Of a DNA stretch of 64,000 nucleotides, positions 32,724 to 42,540 are shown one piece after another. The position numbers and the translations under genes are program-made. Every line of letters starts with the position of its first letter. Positions within the stretch are counted from its first letter, which is position 1. The DNA comes from Leifsonia sp. Root112D2. Its GTDB lineage: Bacteria; Actinomycetota; Actinomycetes; Actinomycetales; Microbacteriaceae. Location of the stretch: positions 2,039,480 through 2,103,479 of the forward strand of contig NZ_LMCU01000001.1 of NCBI RefSeq assembly GCF_001424905.1, given 5' to 3'. Under the pieces are notes generated by a model. It did not search any database and was not told the DNA's origin. It was given only the letters and a program-made list of their open reading frames with translations.

Positions 32724-33974
32724 CTATTTGCGTTTGGCTGGCTGTTTGGCGGGCTTGTCTGGGTGACGGGCGCCGGCCGAGACGGCATCGAGCGTTCCGG
32801 ATGCGAGCGTGAGCGTGAGCGGAGCCCCCTTCGGCGCATCGGCAGCGGCCCGCAGCACGTGGCCATCGGGCGATTGCGCGATGGCGTAACCGCGATCGAG
32901 CGTTGCCTGTGGCGAGAGCGCGCGCAACTGGGCGCGCAGCTCGCTCGTGCGGGTGCTCGCCTTCTCGAGAACGCGGGTGACAAGCTCTGTGCCGCGGTCG
33001 AGGTAGCGGCCGAGTTCCTCGGCGCGGGAGTCGACGATCCAGCTCGAGTTCGTCAACACGGGGCGGGAGCGCAGCTGCTCGAGGCGGTCGATCTCGGTGT
33101 TCAGCATGCCGCTGAGTCGCAGGCCGAGGCGCGCGCGGGCCTGTTGCACCCGCAGCAGCTCCTCCGCGACATCGGGAACGACCCGTTTGGCGGCATCCGT
33201 CGGGGTGGATGCACGCAGGTCGGCGACCTCGTCGAGCAACGGTCGATCCGCCTCGTGCCCGATCGCACTGACGATGGGGGTGGAGCAGGCGGCAGCGGTG
33301 CGCACGAGCGATTCGTCGCTGAAGCCGAGCAGATTCTGAAAGTCTCCGCCGCCACGGGCCACGATGATCACATCGACCTCGGGGTCGGCGTCGAGCGTGC
33401 GCAGCGCCGCCGTGACATCGCCCACGACTCGTTCGCCCTGCACCGCCGTGTGAACGGTGCGGAATCGCACCGCCGGCCAGCGCAACTGCGCGTTGCGCTT
33501 GACGTCTTTCTCGGCGTCGGAGTCTTTGCCGGTGATCAGGCCGATGCAGTGCGGCAAAAACGGCAGCCGTTTCTTGCGTTCAAGCGCGAACAACCCCTCG
33601 GATGCCAGCTGGGTGCGCAGTCGTTCCAGTCGCTCCAGCAGGTCGCCGAGCCCGACATGCCGCATTTCGAACACCTGCATGGTGAGAGTGCCGCCCTTGA
33701 CCCAGTAATTGGGTTTGACGAGCGCCACCACGCGGTCGCCCTGCTTGAGATCTTCTGGAAGCTTGCCGCGCACGGATGACCAGATGGTGAAGCTCACGGT
33801 GGCCTCGGCATCCACGTCTTTGAGTTTGCCGTAGACGTTGCCGCCGGAGCCGCCCCACTGGGTGATCTCACCCTCCACCCACGCGGTGCCGAGGCGGTCG
33901 ATGTAGCCCTTGATCTTGGCCGAGAGCAGACCGACCGGCCAGGGCGCGTCGACCGTGGACGGGGCATCCGTCAT
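32724..33974 (-). CDS. xseA: Exodeoxyribonuclease VII large subunit
   Basis: 416 residues from the ATG with GGGAGG 9 nt upstream. The N-terminal OB-fold (AWVEGEITQW...GNVYGKLKD) is followed by the catalytic domain with IGLITGKDSDAEKD, VIIVARGGGDFQNLLGFSDE, IVSAIGHEAD and DLRASTPTDAA. The coiled coil and LSPQATLDRGYAI close the protein. It degrades single-stranded DNA from both ends with XseB. Divergent from ispH with about 50 bp between. Confidence 0.95.
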   Translation of the reverse strand: MTDAPSTVDAPWPVGLLSAKIKGYIDRLGTAWVEGEITQWGGSGGNVYGKLKDVDAEATVSFTIWSSVRGKLPEDLKQGDRVVALVKPNYWVKGGTLTMQVFEMRHVGLGDLLERLERLRTQLASEGLFALERKKRLPFLPHCIGLITGKDSDAEKDVKRNAQLRWPAVRFRTVHTAVQGERVVGDVTAALRTLDADPEVDVIIVARGGGDFQNLLGFSDESLVRTAAACSTPIVSAIGHEADRPLLDEVADLRASTPTDAAKRVVPDVAEELLRVQQARARLGLRLSGMLNTEIDRLEQLRSRPVLTNSSWIVDSRAEELGRYLDRGTELVTRVLEKASTRTSELRAQLRALSPQATLDRGYAIAQSPDGHVLRAAADAPKGAPLTLTLASGTLDAVSAGARHPDKPAKQPAKRK

Positions 33975-34012
33975 GTGCTTTTCCTCCCACCGTGTGCTCA
34001 GTGCTCCCGGCT

Positions 34013-34018
34013 TAGACT
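34013..34018 (+). promoter_or_regulatory. -10 box TAGACT, leaderless-type promoter
   Basis: TAGACT ends 6 nt before the GTG of ispH, the same hexamer and spacing as at 18856. Confidence 0.55.
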
Positions 34019-34024
34019 GGCTGG

Positions 34025-35086
34025 GTGAGCGACACAACGATCAGCCTTCCCACACCGAGAATTCCGGGTGCGCGAGGCCAGCTTCAGGATACCCCGGTGG
34101 TCGGACACAAGCGGGTGCTGCTGGCGGCACCGCGCGGCTACTGCGCCGGCGTGGATCGCGCCGTGATTGCGGTGGAAAAGGCGCTCGAACACTACGGCGC
34201 ACCGGTTTATGTGCGCAAACAGATTGTGCATAACATTCATGTCGTCTCCACCCTGGAGAAGCAGGGAGCGATCTTCGTCGATGAGGTCGACGAGGTGCCG
34301 CCGGGCGCCCACATCGTCTTCAGCGCGCACGGGGTCTCGCCTGCCGTTGTCTCGGCCGCTGCCGACCGCGGTCTGCTCGCCATCGATGCCACCTGCCCGC
34401 TGGTCACCAAGGTGCACCGCGAGGCCGTGCGTTTCGCCCGGGACGACTTCGAGATTCTGCTCATCGGCCACGAGGGCCACGAAGAGGTCGAAGGCACCGC
34501 GGGCGAGGCCCCGAACCACGTGACACTCGTCGGCAGCCCGGATGATGTGGCCACGCTTGAGGTGCGCGACCCCGAAAAGGTGGTGTGGCTCTCGCAGACC
34601 ACGCTGAGCGTCGACGAGACCATGGAGACCGTGCGTCGCCTGCGCGACCGCTTTCCGAAGCTGCAGGACCCGCCCAGCGACGACATCTGTTATGCGACCC
34701 AGAACCGTCAGGTGGCGATCAAGAAGGTTGCCGAGGAGGCGGATGTCGTCATCGTTGTCGGGTCAGCCAACTCGTCCAACTCGGTGCGTCTGGTCGAGGT
34801 TGCGCTGGAGAACGGGGCGAAGGCCGCGTACCGCGTCGACTATGCCAGCGAGGTGAAGCAGGAGTGGCTCGATGGGGCGGCGACCGTCGGCGTGACCAGC
34901 GGAGCATCCGTGCCCGAGGTTCTCGTGCGTGAACTGCTGGAGGAACTCGCCGGGGCCGGTTACACCGATGTGCAGCCTGTGAAGACGGCCGAGGAGGACC
35001 TCATGTTCTCGCTGCCCAAGGAGCTGCGCCGCGATATCACCGGCAAGCAGGATGCGCGGGCCCTCGGGGGTCGTGGCCGGTCGTGA
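34025..35086 (+). CDS. ispH: 4-hydroxy-3-methylbut-2-enyl diphosphate reductase
   Basis: 353 residues, GTG start. The three iron-sulfur cysteines are in PRGYCAGVDRAV (C40), DATCPLVTKVH and DDICYATQNRQ. IVFSAHGVSP and VVGSANSSNSVRLVEVA line the active site. It is the last step of the MEP pathway, making IPP and DMAPP that feed UppS at 24.5 kb. Cytoplasmic [4Fe-4S] enzyme. The stop overlaps the next start by GTGA. Confidence 0.96.
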   Translation: MSDTTISLPTPRIPGARGQLQDTPVVGHKRVLLAAPRGYCAGVDRAVIAVEKALEHYGAPVYVRKQIVHNIHVVSTLEKQGAIFVDEVDEVPPGAHIVFSAHGVSPAVVSAAADRGLLAIDATCPLVTKVHREAVRFARDDFEILLIGHEGHEEVEGTAGEAPNHVTLVGSPDDVATLEVRDPEKVVWLSQTTLSVDETMETVRRLRDRFPKLQDPPSDDICYATQNRQVAIKKVAEEADVVIVVGSANSSNSVRLVEVALENGAKAAYRVDYASEVKQEWLDGAATVGVTSGASVPEVLVRELLEELAGAGYTDVQPVKTAEEDLMFSLPKELRRDITGKQDARALGGRGRS

Positions 35087-35682
35087 ACGACGAGCGCCCG
35101 CGCCCGCAATACGGCGAGTATGCCAGCCCCGAAGACCAGCGGGCACACGTTCGTGACCCGCATGCCAACCCGCACTATCAGCCGCCCGAATCGGCGTCGA
35201 TCCCGAGCGACAGCACTCCACGGGGCGACGTGGTGCGGTCGGATGCCCCGGGCACGGCCCCGACGTCGTCTCACCAGGCGCAGACATCCGGTGTCGCGAA
35301 ACGCCCCGCGCGCCTCTGGGACCGATCGCTCACCTGGGTGCTGATCGCCATGGGCCTGCTGAACCTGGCCCTGTCGGTGTCGTCGTACCTCAACATGGCG
35401 CCGGCGCTTCAAGGCGCTTACACACAATTAGGCATCGGCCACTTCGGGGCGTCGGACATTGCCGCGCCGGCGGGCATCGCCCTCACTATCGTGCAGGCCG
35501 TGATCTGGGTGGCGACCGCCGCGCTCGCCAGACTCTCCCTGCGTCGGGGCCGGCTGAGCTTCTGGATTCCGCTCGTCGGAGCGCTCGTGTCGTACATCGC
35601 GCTGGTCGCCGTGCTGCTGATAGTCGTGTTCAACGACCCGGCGTTCACGGCGTTTGTAAGCACCTCGGCCTCGCACTCCTGA
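35083..35682 (+). CDS. DUF6264-like membrane protein
   Basis: 199 residues. The N-terminal half is polar and disordered, opening with RPRPQYGEYASPEDQ, which I recognise as the lead of DUF6264 proteins of Microbacteriaceae. The second half has three or four membrane spans (LTWVLIAMGLLNLALS, IALTIVQAVIWVATAAL, IPLVGALVSYIALVAVLLIVV). Function unknown. Translationally coupled to ispH (GTGA); a strong hairpin follows. Confidence 0.72.
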   Translation: MNDERPRPQYGEYASPEDQRAHVRDPHANPHYQPPESASIPSDSTPRGDVVRSDAPGTAPTSSHQAQTSGVAKRPARLWDRSLTWVLIAMGLLNLALSVSSYLNMAPALQGAYTQLGIGHFGASDIAAPAGIALTIVQAVIWVATAALARLSLRRGRLSFWIPLVGALVSYIALVAVLLIVVFNDPAFTAFVSTSASHS

Positions 35683-35692
35683 CGGCATAAGC

Positions 35693-35730
35693 GCGAGGGC
35701 GCCCCGGCCGCATGACCGGGGCGCCCTTGC
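35693..35730. terminator. Bidirectional hairpin terminator
   Basis: A 15-bp stem with one G-T pair, whose core is GGGCGCCCCGG pairing with CCGGGGCGCCC, and an 8-nt loop. It sits between the convergent DUF6264 and fba genes. No long T-run, but position and stability suit termination from both sides. Confidence 0.75.
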
Positions 35731-35749
35731 GATGACGGCTGTGCGTCAG

Positions 35750-36778
35750 TCAGTTGCCGGAGTGGCCGGCCGATCCGAGCTGCTGGGTGGCCTCGATGAC
35801 GCGCTGGGCCATGCCGGTCTCGGCGACCTTGCCCCAGGCGCGCGGGTCGTAGACCTTCTTGTTGCCGACCTCGCCGTCGATCTTGAACACGCCGTCGTAG
35901 TTCTTCAGCATGTAGTCGGCGATGGTGCGGGTGAAGGCGTACTGCGTGTCGGTGTCGATGTTCATCTTGATGACGCCGTTGGAGACAGCCTCGGTGATCT
36001 CCTCGGCGGTCGAGCCCGATCCGCCGTGGAAGACGAGGTCGAGCGGCTTCGGACCGTCGCCGAACTTCTCGGCGATGCCGGCCTGGATCTCCCCAAGCAG
36101 CTCGGGGCGCAGCTTGACGTTGCCCGGCTTGTACACGCCGTGCACATTGCCGAAGGTGAGGGCGGCCATGTAGCGACCGTTGTCGCCCAGCCCGAGGGCC
36201 TCGACGGCCTTCGTGACATCGCCGACCGTCGTGTAGAGCGCGTCGTTGGTACCCTCGTGCTGGACACCGTCCTCCTCGCCGCCGACCACACCGATCTCGA
36301 CCTCGAGAATGGCGTTGATTGCCCGGGTGCGCTTCAGCATTTCCTGCGCGATTTCGAGGTTTTCGACGAGAGGAACCGCGGATCCGTCCCACATGTGGGA
36401 CTGGAAGATCGGGTTGCGACCGGCCTTCACCTCTTCCTCGCTGGCCGCGATAAGCGGCAGCACGAAGTCTTCGAGTGCGGGCTTGGGGCAGTGGTCGGTG
36501 TGCAGCGCAACGGTGACCGGGTAGTTCTTGGCGACCTCTGTCACGAACTTCGCGAAGGCGATGGCGCCGGTGGCGCGTGCCTTCACGGTCTGGCCGGCGA
36601 AGTAATCGGCACCACCGGTGGTCACCTGGATGATTCCATCGCTTCCGGCCTCGCTCAGCCCCTGCAGAACCGAGTTGATCGTCTGCGACGACGACACATT
36701 GAATGCGGGGTAAGCGAAGCCCCTGCTCTTGGCCTTATCCAGCATTTCCGCGTACTGGTCGGGTGTTGCGACGGGCAT
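35750..36778 (-). CDS. fba: Class II fructose-bisphosphate aldolase
   Basis: 342 residues with CAAGGAG before the ATG. FNVSSSQTINSVLQ, VTVALHTDHCPKP (catalytic Asp and zinc His) and LVFHGGSGSTAEEI are the class II signatures; the later zinc histidines are in NVHGVYKPG and the HGG loop. It splits fructose-1,6-bisphosphate in glycolysis and builds it in gluconeogenesis. Divergent from glpX, the next gluconeogenic enzyme. Confidence 0.96.
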   Translation of the reverse strand: MPVATPDQYAEMLDKAKSRGFAYPAFNVSSSQTINSVLQGLSEAGSDGIIQVTTGGADYFAGQTVKARATGAIAFAKFVTEVAKNYPVTVALHTDHCPKPALEDFVLPLIAASEEEVKAGRNPIFQSHMWDGSAVPLVENLEIAQEMLKRTRAINAILEVEIGVVGGEEDGVQHEGTNDALYTTVGDVTKAVEALGLGDNGRYMAALTFGNVHGVYKPGNVKLRPELLGEIQAGIAEKFGDGPKPLDLVFHGGSGSTAEEITEAVSNGVIKMNIDTDTQYAFTRTIADYMLKNYDGVFKIDGEVGNKKVYDPRAWGKVAETGMAQRVIEATQQLGSAGHSGN

Positions 36779-36915
36779 GAGCTCTCCTTGGGTGACGTTG
36801 ATTCGCCTGCGAGTCTATCGGAGGCCCCGGTAGGATGAGGGCGTCGGTCAGGTGAGGCGAACAAGCCCCGGGCCGCGTCGCCGAAGCAGTCGAAACCCCA
36901 ACCGGGAGGACCCGC

Positions 36916-37902
36916 GTGACCAATTCAGAAGCGTCTTCGTTGTACCTGCACCCCGACCGCAACCTGGCCATGGAACTAGTGCGGGCGACGGAGGCGGCGG
37001 CCATCCGTTCGGCACCGTGGATCGGCCGTGGCGACAAGAATGCGGCCGACGGCGCGGCAGTGGATGCGATGCGCGCGTTCCTGGGAACGGTCAACTTCGA
37101 CGGCGTGATTGTGATCGGCGAGGGCGAGAAAGATCACGCGCCCATGCTCTTCAACGGCGAGCATGTCGGCAACGGTCGCGGTCCGGCCTGTGACATCGCG
37201 GTGGACCCCATCGACGGAACCTCGCTGACCGCCGCCGGGCGGCAGAACGCACTGTCGGTCATCGCGGTCTCCGACCAGGGCAGCATGTACGACCCGTCCG
37301 CCGTGTTCTACATGAACAAAATCGTGTGCGGACCGGAGGGCATCGGGGTCGTCGACATTCGCAAGCCGATCGCCGAGAACATCCGGGCGCTGGCCAAGGC
37401 GAAGGGCAAAGACATCGGCGACATTCGCGTGGCGGTGCTGGACCGGCCCCGGCATGTCGGCCTGATCGACGAGATTCACGCGGCGGGGGCAGGCACGCGC
37501 CTGCTGCTCGACGGAGACGTGGCCGGCGGCATCAACGCGGCCCGCTACGACTCATACATCGACATGTGTGTCGGGGTGGGCGGAACGCCGGAAGGCATCA
37601 TCACGGCGTGTGCGGTGAAGGCGCTCGGCGGCCTCATTCAGGGCCAGTTGCTGCCGAAGGACGACGACGAGAAGCAGCGGGCGATCGACGCCGGTCATGA
37701 TCTGACTCGCGTGCTCGACGGCAACGATCTGGTGAAGGGCGACAACACCTATTTCGTCGCGACCGGCGTCACCAACGGTGAACTGGTACGCGGTGTGCAG
37801 CGCAAGGGGCCGATCCTCCGCACCGAGTCGGTGGTGCTGCGTTCCAAGTCGGGCACCATTCGCCGGGTCGAGGCCGACCACCTCGTGGAGAAGTGGCAGT
37901 AG
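36916..37902 (+). CDS. glpX: Class II fructose-1,6-bisphosphatase
   Basis: 328 residues, GTG start with GGGAGG 6 nt upstream. Metal-binding motifs IGEGEKDHAPMLFNGE and DIAVDPIDGTSL, plus GGTPEGIITACAVKALGG, identify the GlpX family. It removes the 1-phosphate of fructose-1,6-bisphosphate in gluconeogenesis, lithium-sensitive in other actinobacteria. TAGGAT at 36831-36836 may be its -10 box with an approx. 75-nt leader. The stop is 7 nt from that of rmuC. Confidence 0.95.
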   Translation: MTNSEASSLYLHPDRNLAMELVRATEAAAIRSAPWIGRGDKNAADGAAVDAMRAFLGTVNFDGVIVIGEGEKDHAPMLFNGEHVGNGRGPACDIAVDPIDGTSLTAAGRQNALSVIAVSDQGSMYDPSAVFYMNKIVCGPEGIGVVDIRKPIAENIRALAKAKGKDIGDIRVAVLDRPRHVGLIDEIHAAGAGTRLLLDGDVAGGINAARYDSYIDMCVGVGGTPEGIITACAVKALGGLIQGQLLPKDDDEKQRAIDAGHDLTRVLDGNDLVKGDNTYFVATGVTNGELVRGVQRKGPILRTESVVLRSKSGTIRRVEADHLVEKWQ

Positions 37903-37909
37903 AGCGGCG

Positions 37910-39253
37910 TTAATCGCGCGCGTCTGCCGAAGCGGGAGGCGCATCGGCCGCGTCGAGCGCATCGAGTTCGCCCACGAGTTCGAACGCGGTCAGCTCGCGC
38001 GGCGTCTCCTCGATGCCCTCGAGCGGGCCAATCACCTTGGACTCGTCGAGGGCGTTGAGTTTGCGCGCCGACGGCAGCACCTGGCGCTCCAGCGAGCCGA
38101 CGAATTTGTTGTAGTCGTTGACGGTTCCCTTGATGGAACGGCCGAGCTTGTCGACGTGCGCGGCGGTGGTGGCGATGCGCGAGTAGAGCTCGCGGCTCAG
38201 GTCGAACAGGATTTTGGCGTCCTGGGTGAGCACATCCTGCTGCCAGCTGAAGGCGACGGTCTTCAGCACCGACCAGAGTGTCACGGGTGAGGCGAGCGCG
38301 ACCCGCTTGCCAAAGGCGAACTCCATGATCGACGGATCGGCCTCCATCGCGGAGGAGACGAGCGACTCGCTGGGAATGAAGGCGATGACCAGCTCGGGGG
38401 AGGCATCCAACCCCTGCCAATACGCCTTGCTGCCGAGCGTGGTGATGTGGTCGCGCACGGCCTTGACGTGCTGCTTGAGATAGACCTCGCGCTGGGCGCC
38501 CTCGGCACCGGTCGCCGTCGCCGGAATCTGGCTGGCCTCCAGAAAGGCGTTGAACGGCACCTTTGCATCGACCGCGATGCTCTTGCCTGCGGGCAGGTGC
38601 ACCACCATGTCGGGGCGGCCGGCGCCGGCATCCGAGGTGATACTCGACTGCACGTCGAAGTCGACCCGCTCGATGAGGCCGGCGGCCTCCACGACGCTGC
38701 GCAGCTGCGTTTCGCCCCACACTCCGCGCGTGCTGTTCGATCGCAGCGCGGCCGCGAGGGTCTCTGCTGTGCTGCGCAGTCGCTCTTCCGATTCCGTGGC
38801 ACTGCGCAATTGCTGGGTCAGTTCTCCGTGCTGCTGGCTGCGCTGGGTCTCCAACTCGGTGACCTTGCTCTGCATGTTCTGTAGAGACTCGCGTACCGGC
38901 GCGAGCGCCTGAAGCACCTTGCTCTCGGCGCGTTCGCGTTCGGCGCGCTCGGCCTGCTCGGCGCGTTGGCGCTCGGTGAGCTCGCGGTATTGCTCCTGCT
39001 GGCCCCGAATCTGCTCTTTGAGCGCATCTGCCGTGGCGATCACGCCGGCAAGCTCTGCGTTCAGCTGGGAACGGATGCCCGCCTCCTCGGCACGCACCTC
39101 GGCCAGCGCGGCGGCGTGTCTGGCCTCCACGACCGCAGGATTCTCCAAGGCTGAGGCGCTGCCCGCACGCCGACGTGCGAGCACTATCGCTGTCACGAGC
39201 GCACCGATGGCGGCCCCGGCGACGAGACCGATGATGAGGAGGAGTGCTTCCAT
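37910..39253 (-). CDS. rmuC: DNA recombination protein RmuC
   Basis: 447 residues. One N-terminal membrane span (LLLIIGLVAGAAIGALVTAIVLA) leads into a long coiled coil (about 45-165, Glu/Arg/Gln-rich) and the RmuC nuclease-like domain: TRGVWGETQLRSVVEAAGL, RPDMVVHLPAGKSIAVDAKVPF and ALASPVTLWSVLKTVAFSW. RmuC limits inversion at short inverted repeats and counters DNA damage. Full length. Confidence 0.93.
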   Translation of the reverse strand: MEALLLIIGLVAGAAIGALVTAIVLARRRAGSASALENPAVVEARHAAALAEVRAEEAGIRSQLNAELAGVIATADALKEQIRGQQEQYRELTERQRAEQAERAERERAESKVLQALAPVRESLQNMQSKVTELETQRSQQHGELTQQLRSATESEERLRSTAETLAAALRSNSTRGVWGETQLRSVVEAAGLIERVDFDVQSSITSDAGAGRPDMVVHLPAGKSIAVDAKVPFNAFLEASQIPATATGAEGAQREVYLKQHVKAVRDHITTLGSKAYWQGLDASPELVIAFIPSESLVSSAMEADPSIMEFAFGKRVALASPVTLWSVLKTVAFSWQQDVLTQDAKILFDLSRELYSRIATTAAHVDKLGRSIKGTVNDYNKFVGSLERQVLPSARKLNALDESKVIGPLEGIEETPRELTAFELVGELDALDAADAPPASADARD

Positions 39254-39304
39254 ACCCCTAGTGTGTCAGCGGCCGCAGACAGTGGCTGCCGACACCGCTC
39301 GCCA

Positions 39305-39898
39305 TCAGGCGGCGGAACCGGTGATGCGCTCGGCCCCGATGTGCCCCAGCTTCACGGATGCTGCCGCGGCGAGCTCGGTGACCGTGCCGGCACCATAGCG
39401 CTTCGCCGCGTGCACGATGATGGCCGCGCACGCCTCGGAATCGGCGAGTGCGTTGTGGTGCTGAAAATCCTCGAAACCGGCGGCCATCGCTGCCACCGGC
39501 AGCCGATACGACTCCAGGTTGTAGGTTTTGCGAGCTACCTGCAGGCTGCACAGATAGTCGAAGTCGGGGCAGGCGAGGCCGGTGGCCGTGCAGCCGCCGC
39601 GGATCACGCCGGTGTCGAAGCCCGCGTTGTGGGCGACCAGGGCGTCGCCGTCGGCGAAGGCGACCAGATCGGGAAGCTGGGCCTGCCAGCTGAGCGCGCC
39701 CGCGACATCCGCAGCCCTGATGCCGTGGATGCGTGTGTTCCACTCCACGAACTCGTCGTGACCGGCGGGCGGCTGGATGAGCCAGTATGCGCTGTCGACG
39801 ACGCGGCCGTCGCGCACCTTCACCAGCCCGACCGAGCAGGCGGAGGCACTGCTGGAGTTGGCGGTCTCGAAGTCGATGGCGGTGAAATCCAATGGCAC
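39305..39898 (-). CDS. DEDDh 3'-5' exonuclease (DnaQ-like)
   Basis: 197 residues, GTG start. Exo motifs are AIDFETAN (D and E), LVAHNAGFDTGV (D) and HHNALADSEACAA (H and D), which together make the two-metal DEDDh site. This single-domain type resembles the epsilon subunit fold but is not linked to a polymerase gene here; repair or RNA/DNA trimming is inferred. GACGAT lies 6 nt before the GTG, a weak version of the leaderless -10 seen elsewhere. Confidence 0.87.
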   Translation of the reverse strand: MPLDFTAIDFETANSSSASACSVGLVKVRDGRVVDSAYWLIQPPAGHDEFVEWNTRIHGIRAADVAGALSWQAQLPDLVAFADGDALVAHNAGFDTGVIRGGCTATGLACPDFDYLCSLQVARKTYNLESYRLPVAAMAAGFEDFQHHNALADSEACAAIIVHAAKRYGAGTVTELAAAASVKLGHIGAERITGSAA

Positions 39899-40007
39899 CG
39901 TTTCATCGTCTCACGCCTCGCTGACACGAAGCGTGCGCCACGTCGGTGGTGTGCGCTTGACTGGTTCTTGCACGCGAACGACCGCGGCTCAGCAAAGAGG
40001 AGTTCCC

Positions 40008-40394
40008 ATGTTCCTTGGTCTCAGAACAGTCATCTACCCGGCGCCCGACCTCGACGCCGCCAAGAAATGGTGGAGCGAACTGCTCGGAATCGAGCCCTAT
40101 TTCGACGAACCCTTCTTCGTGGGTTTCAGCCCGGGCGGCTATGAGCTCGGACTCGACCCGAACGCCGATCCCGCCGCGGGACCGCGCACGTACTGGGGCG
40201 TGCGCAACATCGAAGAGGCGTCGTCGAAGCTCATCGTGCTCGGCAGCACGCCCGATGAGATCGTGTCGGAGGTCGGTGACGGCATCAAGATCGGCACCTT
40301 TCGTAGCCCGTCCGGCGACATCGTGGGTGTGATCGAGAATCCGGTCTTCGAGCTCGCGCCGGTCGAGGCATCCGGTGAGGGCACCGGGCTCTGA
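40008..40394 (+). CDS. VOC/glyoxalase-fold protein
   Basis: 128 residues, ATG with AGAGGAG 6 nt upstream. A single vicinal-oxygen-chelate module: LRTVIYPAPDLDAAKKWWSELLG, YELGLDPNAD and IGTFRSPSGDIVGVIENP. The glyoxalase metal Glu is plausibly in YELGLD or IEN, but the substrate cannot be told. Stand-alone gene between the exonuclease and ychF. Confidence 0.83.
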   Translation: MFLGLRTVIYPAPDLDAAKKWWSELLGIEPYFDEPFFVGFSPGGYELGLDPNADPAAGPRTYWGVRNIEEASSKLIVLGSTPDEIVSEVGDGIKIGTFRSPSGDIVGVIENPVFELAPVEASGEGTGL

Positions 40395-40438
40395 ACGCTC
40401 GCGGTCGCATCCCGGCTGAGGGCGTTGCGGCCCGCGGA

Positions 40439-40444
40439 TAGACT
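40439..40444 (+). promoter_or_regulatory. -10 box TAGACT in front of ychF
   Basis: TAGACT ends 8 nt before the GTG chosen for ychF, two more than in the other leaderless candidates. Confidence 0.45.
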
Positions 40445-40452
40445 TGGTGCCC

Positions 40453-41529
<1,077 letters not shown>

Positions 41530-41609
41530 TGCGGGGCTTCGCAGGACAGGGCGACGGCTGCTCTCACGCGACCGGTTGCGACCAAAGCGTTCTGGCTGTC
41601 GCTAAGGCC

Positions 41610-41626
41610 ATATCACGCGATATAAT
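41610..41626 (+). promoter_or_regulatory. Promoter with overlapping palindrome, HTH-MNT/HepT module
   Basis: A consensus -10 TATAAT (41621-41626) lies 6 nt before the antitoxin ATG. It overlaps the palindrome ATATC-ACGC-GATAT (41610-41623). A repressor bound there would block the promoter, as expected for autoregulation by the HTH antitoxin. Confidence 0.6.
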
Positions 41627-41632
41627 CAGACC

Positions 41633-42076
41633 ATGGTGAATCCAGTTCGAGCGCTTCGCGAGGCTGCCGGTCTGAGCCAGGCAGAGCTTGCGCGACGGTC
41701 AGGGGTTGCTCAGCCCAATGTTGCCGCCTACGAGGCTGGGCGGCGCAGCGTCTCGGCCGAGATGCTCGATCGCCTGCGGACGGCCGCGCGACCACTGCCT
41801 CATGATGCGCTCGCTGCGCGCAGTGCCGACCTTGTCAGACTTGCGGGCCGGTATGGCTTCGACAATGTCCGAGTCTTCGGCTCCGCGGCTCGCCGCACAG
41901 ACGGTCCTGGCAGCGATCTGGACATCCTGGTCACCCGGTCGCCCGGCACCGGGTTGCTCACGATCGCGGCGTTCGCTGCGGAAGCGAGCGAGCTACTCGG
42001 TGTCGAGGTCGATGTGGTGACCGACGGCGGTCTGCATGCCGATCATGAGATTTTGGCGACGGCTGTCGCGGTATGA
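41633..42076 (+). CDS. Antitoxin: XRE HTH fused to MNT nucleotidyltransferase
   Basis: 147 residues. Residues 4-50 form an XRE helix-turn-helix (ALREAAGLSQAELARRSGVAQPNVAAYEAGRR). Residues 70-147 form a minimal nucleotidyltransferase with G83-S84, ten residues, then D95-x-D97, exactly the GSX10DXD motif of MntA. MntA antitoxins silence HepT by adding AMP to a tyrosine. Here the same chain also carries a DNA-binding domain, so it can both modify the toxin and repress the operon. ATGA overlap with the toxin gene. Confidence 0.85.
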   Translation: MVNPVRALREAAGLSQAELARRSGVAQPNVAAYEAGRRSVSAEMLDRLRTAARPLPHDALAARSADLVRLAGRYGFDNVRVFGSAARRTDGPGSDLDILVTRSPGTGLLTIAAFAAEASELLGVEVDVVTDGGLHADHEILATAVAV

Positions 42077-42411
42077 ATGAGCGGGATGCTGCGGCTCTGA
42101 CGGAGATCGTCCGTCTGTGCAGCGTCGGGGCGAATCTCGTGGCACGCGGTGATGAGTGGCACCTCGGGGACCCCGACAACGTGCCGGGTCTGGCGGCAGA
42201 GTCACTGATCATCAAGATCGGCGAGAATGTGGCTCGTCTGAGCAACGCCACGACCGACCGGCACCCCGAAGTGCCATGGTCGTTGATCAAGCGGATGCGG
42301 GACCGTTTGGCGCACCACTACGAGGGCACCGACTACGGAGCGGTCTGGGACACGATGATCGTCGACCTGCCGACGATCAGCAGATACATCCAGTCGCTCT
42401 CAGCAAGGTGA
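42073..42411 (+). CDS. HepT-like HEPN toxin (DUF86)
   Basis: 112 residues. The HEPN ribonuclease motif RX4HXY is R76-x4-H81-x-Y83 within RMRDRLAHHYEG; Y83 is the residue expected to be AMPylated by the partner. Helical protein, full length for HepT. Together with the preceding gene it forms a HepT/MntA-type toxin-antitoxin module. It is the first gene pair behind ychF, in the left islet. Confidence 0.87.
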   Translation: MNERDAAALTEIVRLCSVGANLVARGDEWHLGDPDNVPGLAAESLIIKIGENVARLSNATTDRHPEVPWSLIKRMRDRLAHHYEGTDYGAVWDTMIVDLPTISRYIQSLSAR

Positions 42412-42540
42412 GCCCGCCCGTGGCGGAAAAACGAGATCGTGCATGGCAAGCGCGGGATCATGGCGGACACTGCCGTGCGACTCAGCCGAGCGCAACGCGC
42501 TTGTCGAGCAGCTCGCGGCGATCACTCCGCTGAAGGTCGC

